From the NCBI GenBank assembly GCA_020430865.1, contig JAGQIY010001283.1, positions 1-9,679 on the forward strand: 9,679 bases of DNA, given 5' to 3'. A model generated the notes under the pieces. The model was given only the letters and a program-made list of their open reading frames with translations, did no database searches and was not told the DNA's origin. A program made the translations under genes and the position numbers. Shown here piece after piece: positions 1 to 7,336 of the stretch (the stretch's first letter is position 1; every line of letters starts with the position of its first letter). This stretch comes from Myxococcales bacterium. Its GTDB lineage: Bacteria; Myxococcota; Polyangia; Polyangiales; Polyangiaceae.

Positions 1-1795
1 CCAGCTCGGGCGCTTCTTGATGCTCGAGTTGCTGAGGCGGGGTCGCCGTGTCCTAGCCCTCGTCAGGAACTCTGCTTCGCGGCGCCCGGAGCTCGCCGAG
101 TGGTTCTCGCGCCAGGGCGTCGAGTCCGAGGGGCTCAGCGTCGCAGAGTTCTCGCTCGAAGACTGGGCGGCCGGGCACGGGACGCTCGCGGAGCTGGACG
201 TCTCCAGGGTCAAGGACGTCTACCACCTGGCGGCGCGCTTCGAGTTCGGGCTGGCCCCGGAGGTCGCGCGTGCCGCCAACGTGGACGCGAGCCTGCGTTT
301 CCTCGAGGCAGTATCCGAGCTGTCCACGCTGCGTCGCTACGTGTCGGTGAGTGGCTACCGGGTGGGTTGCGGAGACCGCCAGGATGGCCGCGACGCCTAC
401 GCTCGGCTCGGCGCATACGAAGCCTCCAAGCGCGAGGAGCATCGACTTCTGCGGCGGCGCGCCGAAGCTCTCGGGGTGTCGCTCAGCGTGGTGAATCCGA
501 GCAGCGTGATCGGCGATGCGGAGAGTGGAGAGACATTCCAGGTGACCGGGGTGGGGGAGGTGGCGAGGCAGCTCTTCCAAGGGCGATTGCGGGCCCAGGT
601 TGGTTCCCCACGGACCTTCGTGCCGCTGGTGGACGCCAGGTTCGTCGCGAGCTTCATGGCCGAGCTGCCGCTGCATGACACGACGGCTGGGGGCGAGTTC
701 TGGCTCCTGCACCCAGCCTCACCCAATTTGCCCGAGCTCATCGATGGCATGGCCAGGACGCTCGGGGTGGCGGCGCCGCGACTGCGGCTTCCGACGAGTG
801 TGGTGCGGGCGCTGCCCAGGTCGCTGACCGGTGCGGAGCCGGAGTCGCTGTCGTTTTTGTCGGAAGACCGCTATCCCAGCGCCGAGGCAGACGCTGTCGC
901 GAAGGCGTGGGGGATCCCGCAGGCGGACTTCGGCGCCGCCCTCGACGCCTGGTTGGGCTACCTGGTCGGGACTGGCTTTCTCCGACGGGAGGCGCGCTCC
1001 CCACGCTTCGTGTCGACTCGCGCAGGGCAGATCCTCGCGGAAGGAGATCCCGGCAGTGAGCTGGTGCTGCTGCATGGCCTTCCACTCGACGGAACGAGCT
1101 GGGACCCCTTGCTCGCGGCGCTCGGCGCGGAGGCGCTGGTGGTCGATCTTCCAGGCCTCGGGCGCTCCGGCCGTCAAGCACCAGACTTCGCCTTCGACGA
1201 CGCCACGTGGCTCGACGACCTGGGCATGGGCGCTGGGCTGCGCCTCGTGGGGCACTCCCTCGGTTGCGCTCCGGCGCTCGATTTCGCTGCCAGACACCCG
1301 AAGCGCGTCGCAGAGCTCCTGCTCGTCGCGCCAGCCTTCGCGGGTGCCGAGATGTCGTGGTGGTTGCGCTGTCCTCCGCTGGTTCGCGGGCTGTTGCGCT
1401 TTGGCGGGGTGCAGCGCCTCGAGCAGCAACTCTATTGTGGCGCGCCAGTCACGGGAGGCGTCGTCGAGCACGCGTACCAGCACCTGCAACGTCCAGCCGT
1501 TCGTCAGGCCGTCGCTCGGGCGCTGGCCTGGGCAGGCGACCCCGCGGTGCGGAAGCGCGCGCTGGAAAAGCTCGCGTTGGTGGTGGCGAGCGGAGTTTCC
1601 GTGCGCGTCTTCGCTGGGGAGCTGGACGGTCTGCGGACCGACGAGCTACCGCCGGGCGTCGAGGCGTGGAGTGAACCCCAGACGGGACACTATCCTCAGC
1701 TCACCCAGCCAGCTCGTCTCGCTCGGTGGTTGAGCGGACGGAGCAAAAGCACCTGGGTGCAGCCAGAGGTGGCGCAGCCTTCCATCGGCTCGTGA
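1..1795 (+). CDS. SDR (NAD-dependent epimerase/dehydratase-like) fused to alpha/beta hydrolase, 5'-truncated
   Basis: The reading frame is open from base 2, and the first residues (QLGRFLMLELLRRG) look like the end of an extended-SDR glycine motif. The true start is therefore upstream of the window; the TTG/ATG at 17-22 are internal. Numbering from the TTG at 17, the SDR half (about 1-320) shows HLAA at 70-73, a Ser at 110/112, the catalytic pair Tyr134-x3-Lys138 (YEASK) and the NPSSVIGD segment typical of this fold. After a short linker, residues about 340-575 form an alpha/beta hydrolase. This half has the oxyanion HG at 353-354, the nucleophile elbow GHSLG with Ser414, an acid candidate Asp537 and His558 (GHYP), so the triad looks complete. 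Both halves appear catalytically competent. The substrate is unknown; an oxidoreductase coupled to ester or lactone hydrolysis is possible but inferred. The next gene starts 23 nt downstream, which suggests an operon. Confidence 0.88.
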   Translation, partial: QLGRFLMLELLRRGRRVLALVRNSASRRPELAEWFSRQGVESEGLSVAEFSLEDWAAGHGTLAELDVSRVKDVYHLAARFEFGLAPEVARAANVDASLRFLEAVSELSTLRRYVSVSGYRVGCGDRQDGRDAYARLGAYEASKREEHRLLRRRAEALGVSLSVVNPSSVIGDAESGETFQVTGVGEVARQLFQGRLRAQVGSPRTFVPLVDARFVASFMAELPLHDTTAGGEFWLLHPASPNLPELIDGMARTLGVAAPRLRLPTSVVRALPRSLTGAEPESLSFLSEDRYPSAEADAVAKAWGIPQADFGAALDAWLGYLVGTGFLRREARSPRFVSTRAGQILAEGDPGSELVLLHGLPLDGTSWDPLLAALGAEALVVDLPGLGRSGRQAPDFAFDDATWLDDLGMGAGLRLVGHSLGCAPALDFAARHPKRVAELLLVAPAFAGAEMSWWLRCPPLVRGLLRFGGVQRLEQQLYCGAPVTGGVVEHAYQHLQRPAVRQAVARALAWAGDPAVRKRALEKLALVVASGVSVRVFAGELDGLRTDELPPGVEAWSEPQTGHYPQLTQPARLARWLSGRSKSTWVQPEVAQPSIGS

Positions 1796-1808
1796 TAGGC
1801 TCCGCCGC

Positions 1809-1813
1809 GGAGG
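1809..1813 (+). promoter_or_regulatory. Ribosome binding site of the TerB-like gene
   Basis: GGAGG ends 5 nt before the ATG at 1819. It is the best Shine-Dalgarno match at any plus-strand start in the window, and it decides the start over longer in-frame candidates inside the upstream gene. Confidence 0.75.
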
Positions 1814-1818
1814 AACTG

Positions 1819-2292
1819 ATGTCGTCTTATCTACCTCGAGAGTCCTTTCTCGCCATCGCGGCGGTGGTCGCCGCCGACGGGCTGCTGAAGAAGGACGAAT
1901 CCGCCGCGTTGGCCCACGCGCTGCAGGCGTACGGCCTGGGAGCGGAGGACATAGCTGCCGTCGAGGCGGCTGCAGCCAAGGGGATTGCCCTGACGGATCT
2001 CGACCTCGCGGGGCTCGACGGCTGGCAACAGGCGTTGACCTACGCAATCGCTACCTGGCTCGCCCAGGTGGACGGCGTCGTGAACACCCAGGAGCTGAGC
2101 ACCTTGCGGCAGCTCGGTGAACAGCTCGGCTTGCCCCGCCCGAAGCTGGAAGCGGCCCGCTCTGCCGCCTTCGATATCGCGGCCCTGCCCAAGGATCAGC
2201 GGCCGGACAAGTATGACTTCTCGGGGATCGAGGAGCGCCTGGCGGACAAGCTGCCGGCGCTCAAGCGAGCCTCTCTCCCCCCGAGTACGTGA
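1819..2292 (+). CDS. TerB-like small protein
   Basis: This is a 157-residue, mostly helical, probably cytoplasmic protein with no signal peptide. It carries two copies of the acidic motif seen in TerB/DUF533-type domains: AADGLLKKDE at residues 18-27 and VDGVVNTQE at 84-92. Each is followed by an amphipathic helix containing an LG or GL turn. In TerB proteins these acidic positions bind divalent metal; here metal binding is inferred only. The ATG at 1819 is chosen because GGAGG lies at 1809-1813, 5 nt upstream; an in-frame upstream GTG at 1726 lies inside the preceding gene. The stop codon overlaps the GTG start of the next gene (GTGA at 2289-2292), so translational coupling is likely. TerB-like domains sit in many contexts including stress and envelope systems, so no tellurite role can be claimed. 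Confidence 0.8.
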   Translation: MSSYLPRESFLAIAAVVAADGLLKKDESAALAHALQAYGLGAEDIAAVEAAAAKGIALTDLDLAGLDGWQQALTYAIATWLAQVDGVVNTQELSTLRQLGEQLGLPRPKLEAARSAAFDIAALPKDQRPDKYDFSGIEERLADKLPALKRASLPPST

Positions 2293-3344
2293 GCGGCACG
2301 CCGGGGTGGTCCAGGCTGGCGCTGGGCTGTGAAGCGCTGCTGGCGCTCGCGATGCTCTGTCCGACGGCCTGGGCGCAGTCCGGCTCTCAGGTCGCTGAGG
2401 CAAAGCAACGGTTCCTTGCGGCAACAGAGTTGGAGGCCGCCGAGCGCTGGAGCGACGCAGCACGTGAACTCGAGCGAGCGCTGGAGCTGAAGGAGACGCC
2501 GGGGCTACGCTTCCACCTCGCGTACTGTCAGGAGCACCTGGGGGCCTACGTCGAGGCGCTGGGAAACTACCGACGCGCGCAAATGCTGATCGACCAGGGT
2601 AGCCCCGCGGAGGACGTCGCCGAGCTGCTGGGTCCCGCGCTGGAGCGCGCAGAGGCTCGGGTGGCGAGACTCGAGGTCGCCTTCGAGGCGCGTCCCGAGG
2701 GCATGGAGCTGCGGGTCGACGGCCGGCTGGTCGAGCCCGGAGAGCCGATGGAGCTGAACCCCGGCGAGCACAGCCTGGTGGTCTCCGCGCCGGGCTGGTT
2801 GCGCATCGAGCGCACGCTGAGCCTGGGAGCCGGCCTCGCTCGGCTGCCCTTGCGACTGAGACCCGACGTCGCACCCTCGCCCGCGGCGAGTCCAGAGCCC
2901 GCGTCGCCACCGTCCGCCTTCGAGGATCGCCGCGCGGAAAGCCCAGAGCCAGCCGGCGTCAGCGCAAGGACCTGGGTGATGATCGGGGAGTCACTGACCC
3001 TTGGCGCCGCGCTCGCCACGGGCATCGCCTTCGCGCTCAGGGGCGACCACGACCAGGAGACCGCCGAGCTGATCCGCGGCAGTCTGGGCGAGCTCACAGC
3101 CACCTGTGACGACCCAGGGAGCCCCGTCGCCGAGAGCTGCGCGCAGCTGAGGGATGCTGAGCGCCGCAGCGATGACGCGGCGCTGGTGTCCACGGTTTCC
3201 TTCGTCACGGCGGGCGCGACTGCGGGCGCGCTCATCCTGACCGCGTGGCTGTGGCCCAGTCAGCGGTCCTCCCGTGGCGCCACACGCCTGCTACCCGTGG
3301 GCCCACGAGCGAGCTGGGGGCTCAGCAGCCAGTTTGCGTTCTAG
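2289..3344 (+). CDS. Exported TPR/PEGA-domain protein with two C-terminal membrane helices
   Basis: This is a 351-residue protein starting at a GTG that overlaps the previous stop. Residues 1-29 form a signal peptide with probable cleavage after AWA (27-29). Residues about 34-125 are helical TPR-like repeats rich in Glu, Ala and Arg (QRFLAATELEAAERW, LRFHLAYCQEHLGAYVEAL). Residues about 127-190 match a PEGA domain: VAFEARPEGMELRVDG, then the NPGEHSLVV turn and a hydrophobic strand. A Pro/Ser/Ala-rich linker (194-225) follows. Two hydrophobic segments at about 228-250 and 299-322 enclose a loop with Cys273 and Cys284, which may form a disulfide. The chain ends in a terminal Phe. Proteins with this layout are common in Myxococcota and are presumed envelope proteins; their molecular function is unknown. 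Alternative: a periplasmic protein held in the inner membrane. Confidence 0.85.
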   Translation: MSGTPGWSRLALGCEALLALAMLCPTAWAQSGSQVAEAKQRFLAATELEAAERWSDAARELERALELKETPGLRFHLAYCQEHLGAYVEALGNYRRAQMLIDQGSPAEDVAELLGPALERAEARVARLEVAFEARPEGMELRVDGRLVEPGEPMELNPGEHSLVVSAPGWLRIERTLSLGAGLARLPLRLRPDVAPSPAASPEPASPPSAFEDRRAESPEPAGVSARTWVMIGESLTLGAALATGIAFALRGDHDQETAELIRGSLGELTATCDDPGSPVAESCAQLRDAERRSDDAALVSTVSFVTAGATAGALILTAWLWPSQRSSRGATRLLPVGPRASWGLSSQFAF

Positions 3345-3376
3345 CGAAGTCGAACCGACAGTGGTAAAAGCTGACC

Positions 3377-4429
3377 ATGGCGTCAGAGAATACCCGGGGC
3401 GTCGGAGGCGTCGCGCTCTTGCTCGTCGCGGCGTGCGGCGCGATTGGCTGTTCCTCCGACGCTGAAGACGGCTCGTCGGTCCTCGCAGATCCGGATCTGG
3501 CGTACGCCTTCGACAAGCAGACGATCGAGTCCGGCTACGAGGACGACTCGACCTGCATGTCCTGGACGCTGAACAACCCCGAGGAGCTCTGGGTCAACCG
3601 CGTCGATGGCTTCAATGACGGCGGATGGCATCACTCGAACTGGTTCTTCGTCGACGAGGACACCTACGCCGGCCCTGATGGCGCATGGCCATGTGACGAG
3701 CGAGACTTCGACACGGTGAAGGCAGGCCTGGCGGGCGGCGTCTTCTTTGCGCAGAGCACCCAGGCGAAGCACGACATCCAGGATTTCCCCGAAGGCGCTG
3801 CGTTTCGCATCCCGCCGCACTCCCGCGTCGTCGGCCAGGTGCACCTGCTCAACGCGACCCCGGACAGCATCGACACTGGATTCCGCTTCGAGGTTCGTAC
3901 GATCCCTGCGGAAAAGGTCACTGAAAAGCTGCACCCGGTGAGCATGACGAACCTGCTCCTGGAGATCCCACCGCGGAGCAAGTCGAGGTTCAGCCTGGCC
4001 TGCGAGTTTGCCCCCGCGTTCCAGGAGAAGCTCGGAGAGGTGCCGAGCTTCGACATCTTCTACGTGCTGCCCCACTATCACGCACTGGGTTCCGGCTTGC
4101 GGCTCGGGTTGATCGGGGGAGAGCGCGACGGCGAGACGGTCTTCGAGACTCACGGTGGTGTCGGGACGCCGCTCGGGGCCAAGCTGGATCCGCCCAAGCA
4201 CTTCGACGGCGCGACGGGCTTCGAGATGAGCTGCGACTACGACAATCCCCGCGACGACACCGTCGGCTACGGCATCGGCGATCAGGAGATGTGCGTCTTC
4301 CTGGCGTTCACCAACAGCCCGTTGACCCTCGCTGCGACGAGTCTCGGCAAGAACGCCGACGGTGGCATGCAGGACGGCATGCCGGTGTTCGACGCTCCCT
4401 GCGTCCCGGTCGCTGTTCAGCAGGACTGA
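3377..4429 (+). CDS. Probable lipoprotein of the copper type II ascorbate-dependent monooxygenase (PHM/DBM-like) family
   Basis: This 350-residue protein has an N-terminal hydrophobic export signal (10-19) and two possible lipidated cysteines, VAAC (Cys20) and AIGC (Cys25). It is probably a secreted lipoprotein. The rest matches the two-domain peptidylglycine/dopamine monooxygenase fold. CuA-type ligands are His85-His86 (WHHSNW) and His156 (VVGQVHLLN). CuB-type ligands are His233 and His235 (PHYHALG) and Met305 (QEMC). Spacings track rat PHM (107/108, 172, 242/244, 314) closely; HxH to Met is 70 residues in both. Cysteines 60/106 and 286/306 sit where PHM has disulfides 81-126 and 293-315. 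Enzymes of this family hydroxylate C-H bonds using O2 and an electron donor. The substrate here is unknown, and a non-catalytic copper-binding role is possible. The Shine-Dalgarno sequence is weak. The preceding gene ends 32 nt upstream, consistent with one operon. Confidence 0.75.
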   Translation: MASENTRGVGGVALLLVAACGAIGCSSDAEDGSSVLADPDLAYAFDKQTIESGYEDDSTCMSWTLNNPEELWVNRVDGFNDGGWHHSNWFFVDEDTYAGPDGAWPCDERDFDTVKAGLAGGVFFAQSTQAKHDIQDFPEGAAFRIPPHSRVVGQVHLLNATPDSIDTGFRFEVRTIPAEKVTEKLHPVSMTNLLLEIPPRSKSRFSLACEFAPAFQEKLGEVPSFDIFYVLPHYHALGSGLRLGLIGGERDGETVFETHGGVGTPLGAKLDPPKHFDGATGFEMSCDYDNPRDDTVGYGIGDQEMCVFLAFTNSPLTLAATSLGKNADGGMQDGMPVFDAPCVPVAVQQD

Positions 4430-4450
4430 GCGCCGCAGCCGTGCATCGAG
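4430..4450. other. Convergent intergenic gap between copper protein gene and ttcA
   Basis: The plus-strand copper protein gene and the minus-strand ttcA gene end 21 bp apart. No hairpin with a T-tract is visible here, so transcripts from the two sides may overlap at their 3' ends or terminate by other means. Confidence 0.6.
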
Positions 4451-5272
4451 TCAGCCCCGCAGGATCGGCAGCGCTCGGTGGGTTCTCCGGGCTCGAGCGA
4501 CGGGCTCGGGGGGCGGTGGCGAATCCTTGCGCAGCGCTCGGTCGAGCAGGTGAGTGGCGCTGACGTTCTTGAGCGCCGCGAGCATGACCGCGCGCAGATT
4601 TGGGTGCTGTGCTTCCAGGGATGAGATCAGCCGACTCATCTCCTCGCGCTGCAGCCCGCTCTGCGATCCGCACAGGTTGCAGGGCAGTATGGGGAACGCG
4701 CGCCGCTTCGCGTAGTGGACGATGCTGGGTTCATCGCACTCGATCAAGGGGCGGATCACCTCGAAGCGCCCATCATCCGTGCGGTAACGTGCGGGCATCG
4801 CTTGCAGCCTACCGCTGAAGAACAGGTTCATGAGGAGGGTCTCGATGGCGTCGTCCCGGTGGTGGCCGAGCGCGATCTTGTTGCAGCCGAGCCGCTCTGC
4901 AGCGCTGTAGAGGATGCCTCGCCTGAGCCGGGAGCACATCGAACAGTACGTGCCGCCCTCTGAGACATGCTGCTTGACCACCGAGTAGGTGTCCTCGCTC
5001 AGGATCTCGAAGCGCGCGCCCCGCGCTTCGAGCCAGTCGACGAGAGGGCGCCCATCGTAGCCGGGCTGACGCTGGTCCAGGTGGACTCCCACGAGCTCGC
5101 ACTCCGGCAACACGGGTCGCAGCTGCAGCAGGAGGTCGAACAACGTGTAGCTGTCCTTGCCGCCTGACAGCGCCACCAGGATACGATCCCCGGGCGCGAT
5201 CAGCTCGTAGTCGCGGATGGTTTGCTGCAGCTGGCGGCTGAGGCGTCTGCCTGCGTTCTCGGGGTTGGCCAC
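4451..5272 (-). CDS. ttcA: tRNA 2-thiocytidine(32) synthetase TtcA
   Basis: This 273-residue cytoplasmic enzyme thiolates cytidine 32 of certain tRNAs, using ATP and a [4Fe-4S] cluster. The PP-loop SGGKDS is at residues 36-41. The first cysteine pair is Cys110 and Cys113 in CSMCSRLRRG. GHHRDD (137-141) and PCNLCGSQ (197-204, with Cys198 and Cys201) are hallmark TtcA segments, and the NVSATHL block near 236-242 matches the family's C-terminal part. The tail is shorter than in the E. coli protein and is Pro/Arg-rich. The start is a GTG at 5272 with no convincing Shine-Dalgarno sequence; the frame stays open upstream into the GMC gene, so the exact start is uncertain. It lies 58 nt downstream of the GMC oxidoreductase gene in the same direction and may be read through from it, although its function is housekeeping. 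Confidence 0.93.
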   Translation of the reverse strand: MANPENAGRRLSRQLQQTIRDYELIAPGDRILVALSGGKDSYTLFDLLLQLRPVLPECELVGVHLDQRQPGYDGRPLVDWLEARGARFEILSEDTYSVVKQHVSEGGTYCSMCSRLRRGILYSAAERLGCNKIALGHHRDDAIETLLMNLFFSGRLQAMPARYRTDDGRFEVIRPLIECDEPSIVHYAKRRAFPILPCNLCGSQSGLQREEMSRLISSLEAQHPNLRAVMLAALKNVSATHLLDRALRKDSPPPPEPVARARRTHRALPILRG

Positions 5273-5330
5273 GAGCGAGGGTGTAGCGCGCTTGGACCGA
5301 GAGTGGTCGCTCCGCGCGCGCTGGGGCTCG

Positions 5331-6944
5331 TCAGGTTGCCGAGCTGCGCAGCAGATCCGCGGCTTTTTCCCCGATCAGGATGCACGGAGCGTTGGTATTG
5401 CCGCCGGTGATGGACGGCATGATCGACGCGTCCGCGACCCGCAGGCCCTCGACACCGCGCACTCGCAGGAGCGGGTCGACCACCGCGCGATCGTCGACGC
5501 CCATGCGCGCCGTGCCGACCGGGTGGTAGACGGTGCAGATCCGGTTCGGGATCTCCTTCTTCAGCGTCTCGCGCTCGAAGAATTTCTCGCCCGGCTCCAG
5601 CTCTCCCCGGAGCTCCTTGGCGATGTGCTTGCTGTTCATGATCTCGCGCGTGAGCTCGATGCCTCTGAGCAGGAACTCGAGGTCTTCGGGTTCCGCGAGG
5701 TAATTGGGATCGATGTGCGGGGCCGCGAGCGGGTCCTTCGACACCAGGCGCATCTCGCCGCGGCTCTTGGGATAGATCAGCGTCGGCATCACGGTCAGCG
5801 CGGGACGCTTGTCCACCTGCGGCACGCCCGGCGCGTCCTGATTCGGCGCGGGATACGCCCATGGCAAGCTGTGAAGCTGAAGATCGGGCAGACGGCTGCC
5901 GGGATCGGACTTCACGAACGCTGCCCCCTCGAAGACCGTCTTGCCGAACCAGGTGTTGCCCGCCATGTACTCCTTGAGCATGCCCCCGAGGAAGTAGAAG
6001 GGCGTGCCTCGATGGCCACCGCTCGGTGCGAGATAGACCAGGGGGAAGAAGAGGTGATCGTGGAGGTTCTGGCCAACCGGTAGGTCCGCCCGCACCTCGA
6101 TGCCAAGCTTCGTCAGATGATCCGCGGGGCCGATACCGCTCAGCATCAGGATCTGCGCCGTCCCGATCACACCCGCGCTGAGGACGATCTCCTGACGTGC
6201 GGTGGCGACTCGCTCGTCCTTCCCCGTGGTGTACACGACGCGTCGCGCTCGACCTCCGTCGAACTCCAGGCGCAACACCGTGGCGCCGCTTTCAATGTGG
6301 AAATTCGGACGACGCTTGTGGGGCTCCACGTAGCCTTCGGAGGTGCTGTAGCGCAGTCCGTCCTTGGCTGACATCTGATAGACGGAAGCGCCTTCCTGGT
6401 GCTCTGCGTTGTAGTCCTCGAGAAAAGGCACCTGGCAGACGTCCTTGACTGCCTCGATGAACGCCTCGGAGACTGGGCGCAGCTGGTCTCGCTTGGTGAT
6501 CTTGATCGGCCCACCGCTGCCGCGGTACTCGTTCGCGCCGCCTTCGTAGTCCTCGAGGCGCTTGTACAGTGGCAACACGTCGTCGAAGCTCCAGCCCTCG
6601 CAACCCTCCGCGGCCCAGTCATCGTAGTTCTGTCGGTTGCCGCGCACGTAGAGCATGCCGTTGATCGCGCTGGATCCGCCGAGTACCTTTCCGCGCGTAT
6701 ACGGGATCCGACGTCCCAGGGCATGCTTCTGCGGCGCCGTGTAGTAGCCCCAGTCGAACCGCTTCTTGACCTGGGGCACGGTGTGGACGATCGAGATCAT
6801 CCCCGGCTTCGTACAGAACTGCGTTCGGTCGCTACCGCCCGCCTCGAGCAGCAGCACGCGCACGGATGGATCTTCGCTCAGTCGGCTCGCGACGACGCAG
6901 CCCGCGGATCCTGCGCCCACCACGATGTAGTCGTACTCGCTCAC
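5331..6944 (-). CDS. GMC family oxidoreductase (choline/alcohol dehydrogenase-like)
   Basis: This 537-residue FAD enzyme is of the usual size for the BetA/AlkJ-like branch. The N-terminal Rossmann motif is GAGSAG at 10-15, followed by the acidic end of strand two in LLLEAGG. The GMC signature 1 region is at 84-102 (RGKVLGGSSAINGMLYVRG) and signature 2 is around 256-273 (GTAQILMLSGIGP). The catalytic pair is His474 in YHPVGTARMG and Asn517 in GGNTNAP. These enzymes oxidise primary or secondary alcohols; no substrate can be read from the sequence. The start is the GTG at 6944, preceded by AAGGAG at 6949-6954 and beginning directly with the SEYDYIVVG strand. The frame runs open to 7499, but that extension has no domain and crosses the operator and the hairpins. 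The palindrome at 6974-6987 lies 29 nt upstream. Probable co-regulation with the KstD-like gene suggests a shared pathway. Confidence 0.92.
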   Translation of the reverse strand: MSEYDYIVVGAGSAGCVVASRLSEDPSVRVLLLEAGGSDRTQFCTKPGMISIVHTVPQVKKRFDWGYYTAPQKHALGRRIPYTRGKVLGGSSAINGMLYVRGNRQNYDDWAAEGCEGWSFDDVLPLYKRLEDYEGGANEYRGSGGPIKITKRDQLRPVSEAFIEAVKDVCQVPFLEDYNAEHQEGASVYQMSAKDGLRYSTSEGYVEPHKRRPNFHIESGATVLRLEFDGGRARRVVYTTGKDERVATARQEIVLSAGVIGTAQILMLSGIGPADHLTKLGIEVRADLPVGQNLHDHLFFPLVYLAPSGGHRGTPFYFLGGMLKEYMAGNTWFGKTVFEGAAFVKSDPGSRLPDLQLHSLPWAYPAPNQDAPGVPQVDKRPALTVMPTLIYPKSRGEMRLVSKDPLAAPHIDPNYLAEPEDLEFLLRGIELTREIMNSKHIAKELRGELEPGEKFFERETLKKEIPNRICTVYHPVGTARMGVDDRAVVDPLLRVRGVEGLRVADASIMPSITGGNTNAPCILIGEKAADLLRSSAT

Positions 6945-6948
6945 GATG

Positions 6949-6954
6949 CTCCTT
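6949..6954 (-). promoter_or_regulatory. Ribosome binding site deciding the GMC gene start
   Basis: AAGGAG reads on the minus strand 4 nt before the GTG at 6944. It supports this start over the much longer open frame that extends upstream to 7499. Confidence 0.65.
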
Positions 6955-6973
6955 CGAACCGACGTCCTGTCGG

Positions 6974-6987
6974 TAGAACGTGTTCTA
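6974..6987 (-). promoter_or_regulatory. KstR/TetR-type palindromic operator upstream of the GMC gene
   Basis: TAGAACGTGTTCTA (plus strand) consists of perfect 6-bp inverted arms, TAGAAC and GTTCTA, around a 2-bp centre. It fits TnnAACnnGTTnnA, the consensus reported for mycobacterial KstR. Exactly 29 nt separate it from the GTG start at 6944. The same 14 bases occur at 8988-9001 at the same distance from another flavin oxidoreductase gene. No clear -35 hexamer is visible beside this copy. The regulator's identity is inferred. Confidence 0.7.
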
Positions 6988-7215
6988 GCGGAGCCTACAC
7001 GCATCCCGCTCCGATGGGTCATCAATACCCCAGGGATCTCCGTCCTCATCGCTCCGCACTCGGGTCGGTAAAATGCGCACGAGGTGAGGGGGGAAGTCCG
7101 CTGGAGGCGCGTATCACACACGAAATTCGCCTGCGTCGAGGCGAGAGCAGGAGTCCCACGAACCCTCGTGTGGCTCGAGCAAGCGAGCGCGCCGCAGGCG
7201 CGAGACAGTTTCTGG

Positions 7216-7235
7216 ACGGCAGCTTTGGCTGCCGT
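7216..7235 (+). repeat. Small perfect hairpin
   Basis: ACGGCAGC and GCTGCCGT form an 8-bp perfect stem around a TTTG loop. It is followed by only two further T's after the stem, so it is a weak terminator at best. It sits immediately before the first of the two larger hairpins and has no counterpart before the second. Confidence 0.6.
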
Positions 7236-7237
7236 TT

Positions 7238-7280
7238 GCCCTGAGCGGCATCTGGGGAGGCGTCGCTCAGGGCTCTTTTT
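7238..7280 (+). terminator. Hairpin repeat copy 1 with T-tract
   Basis: GCCCTGAGCG at 7238-7247 pairs perfectly with CGCTCAGGGC at 7264-7273 around a 16-nt loop (GCATCTGGGGAGGCGT). The sequence TCTTTTT follows at 7274-7280. The form is that of a Rho-independent terminator for plus-strand transcription, yet no plus-strand gene ends here. The loop is unusually long and is identical in copy 2, so it may instead be a dispersed hairpin element or the end of an unannotated small RNA. Confidence 0.6.
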
Positions 7281-7336
7281 CTCTCCACCCAACTCGGGTG
7301 CCGCGCGTGACGCGCGAACAAGACAATCGGGCCTAC

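Noticed and set aside
3338..3345. Possible half operator (GTTCTAG) near the end of the PEGA gene
   Set aside because: There is no TAGAAC arm on the other side, and the TA(G) belongs to the stop codon.
5217..6083. 288-residue plus-strand open frame antisense to the GMC gene and ttcA
   Set aside because: It has low-complexity shadow composition and is entirely opposite genes with clear catalytic motifs.
6974..6987. Palindrome as an SOS/LexA box
   Set aside because: Actinobacterial-type LexA sites have GAAC and GTTC separated by 4 nt; here the gap is 2 nt, and the downstream genes are not SOS genes.
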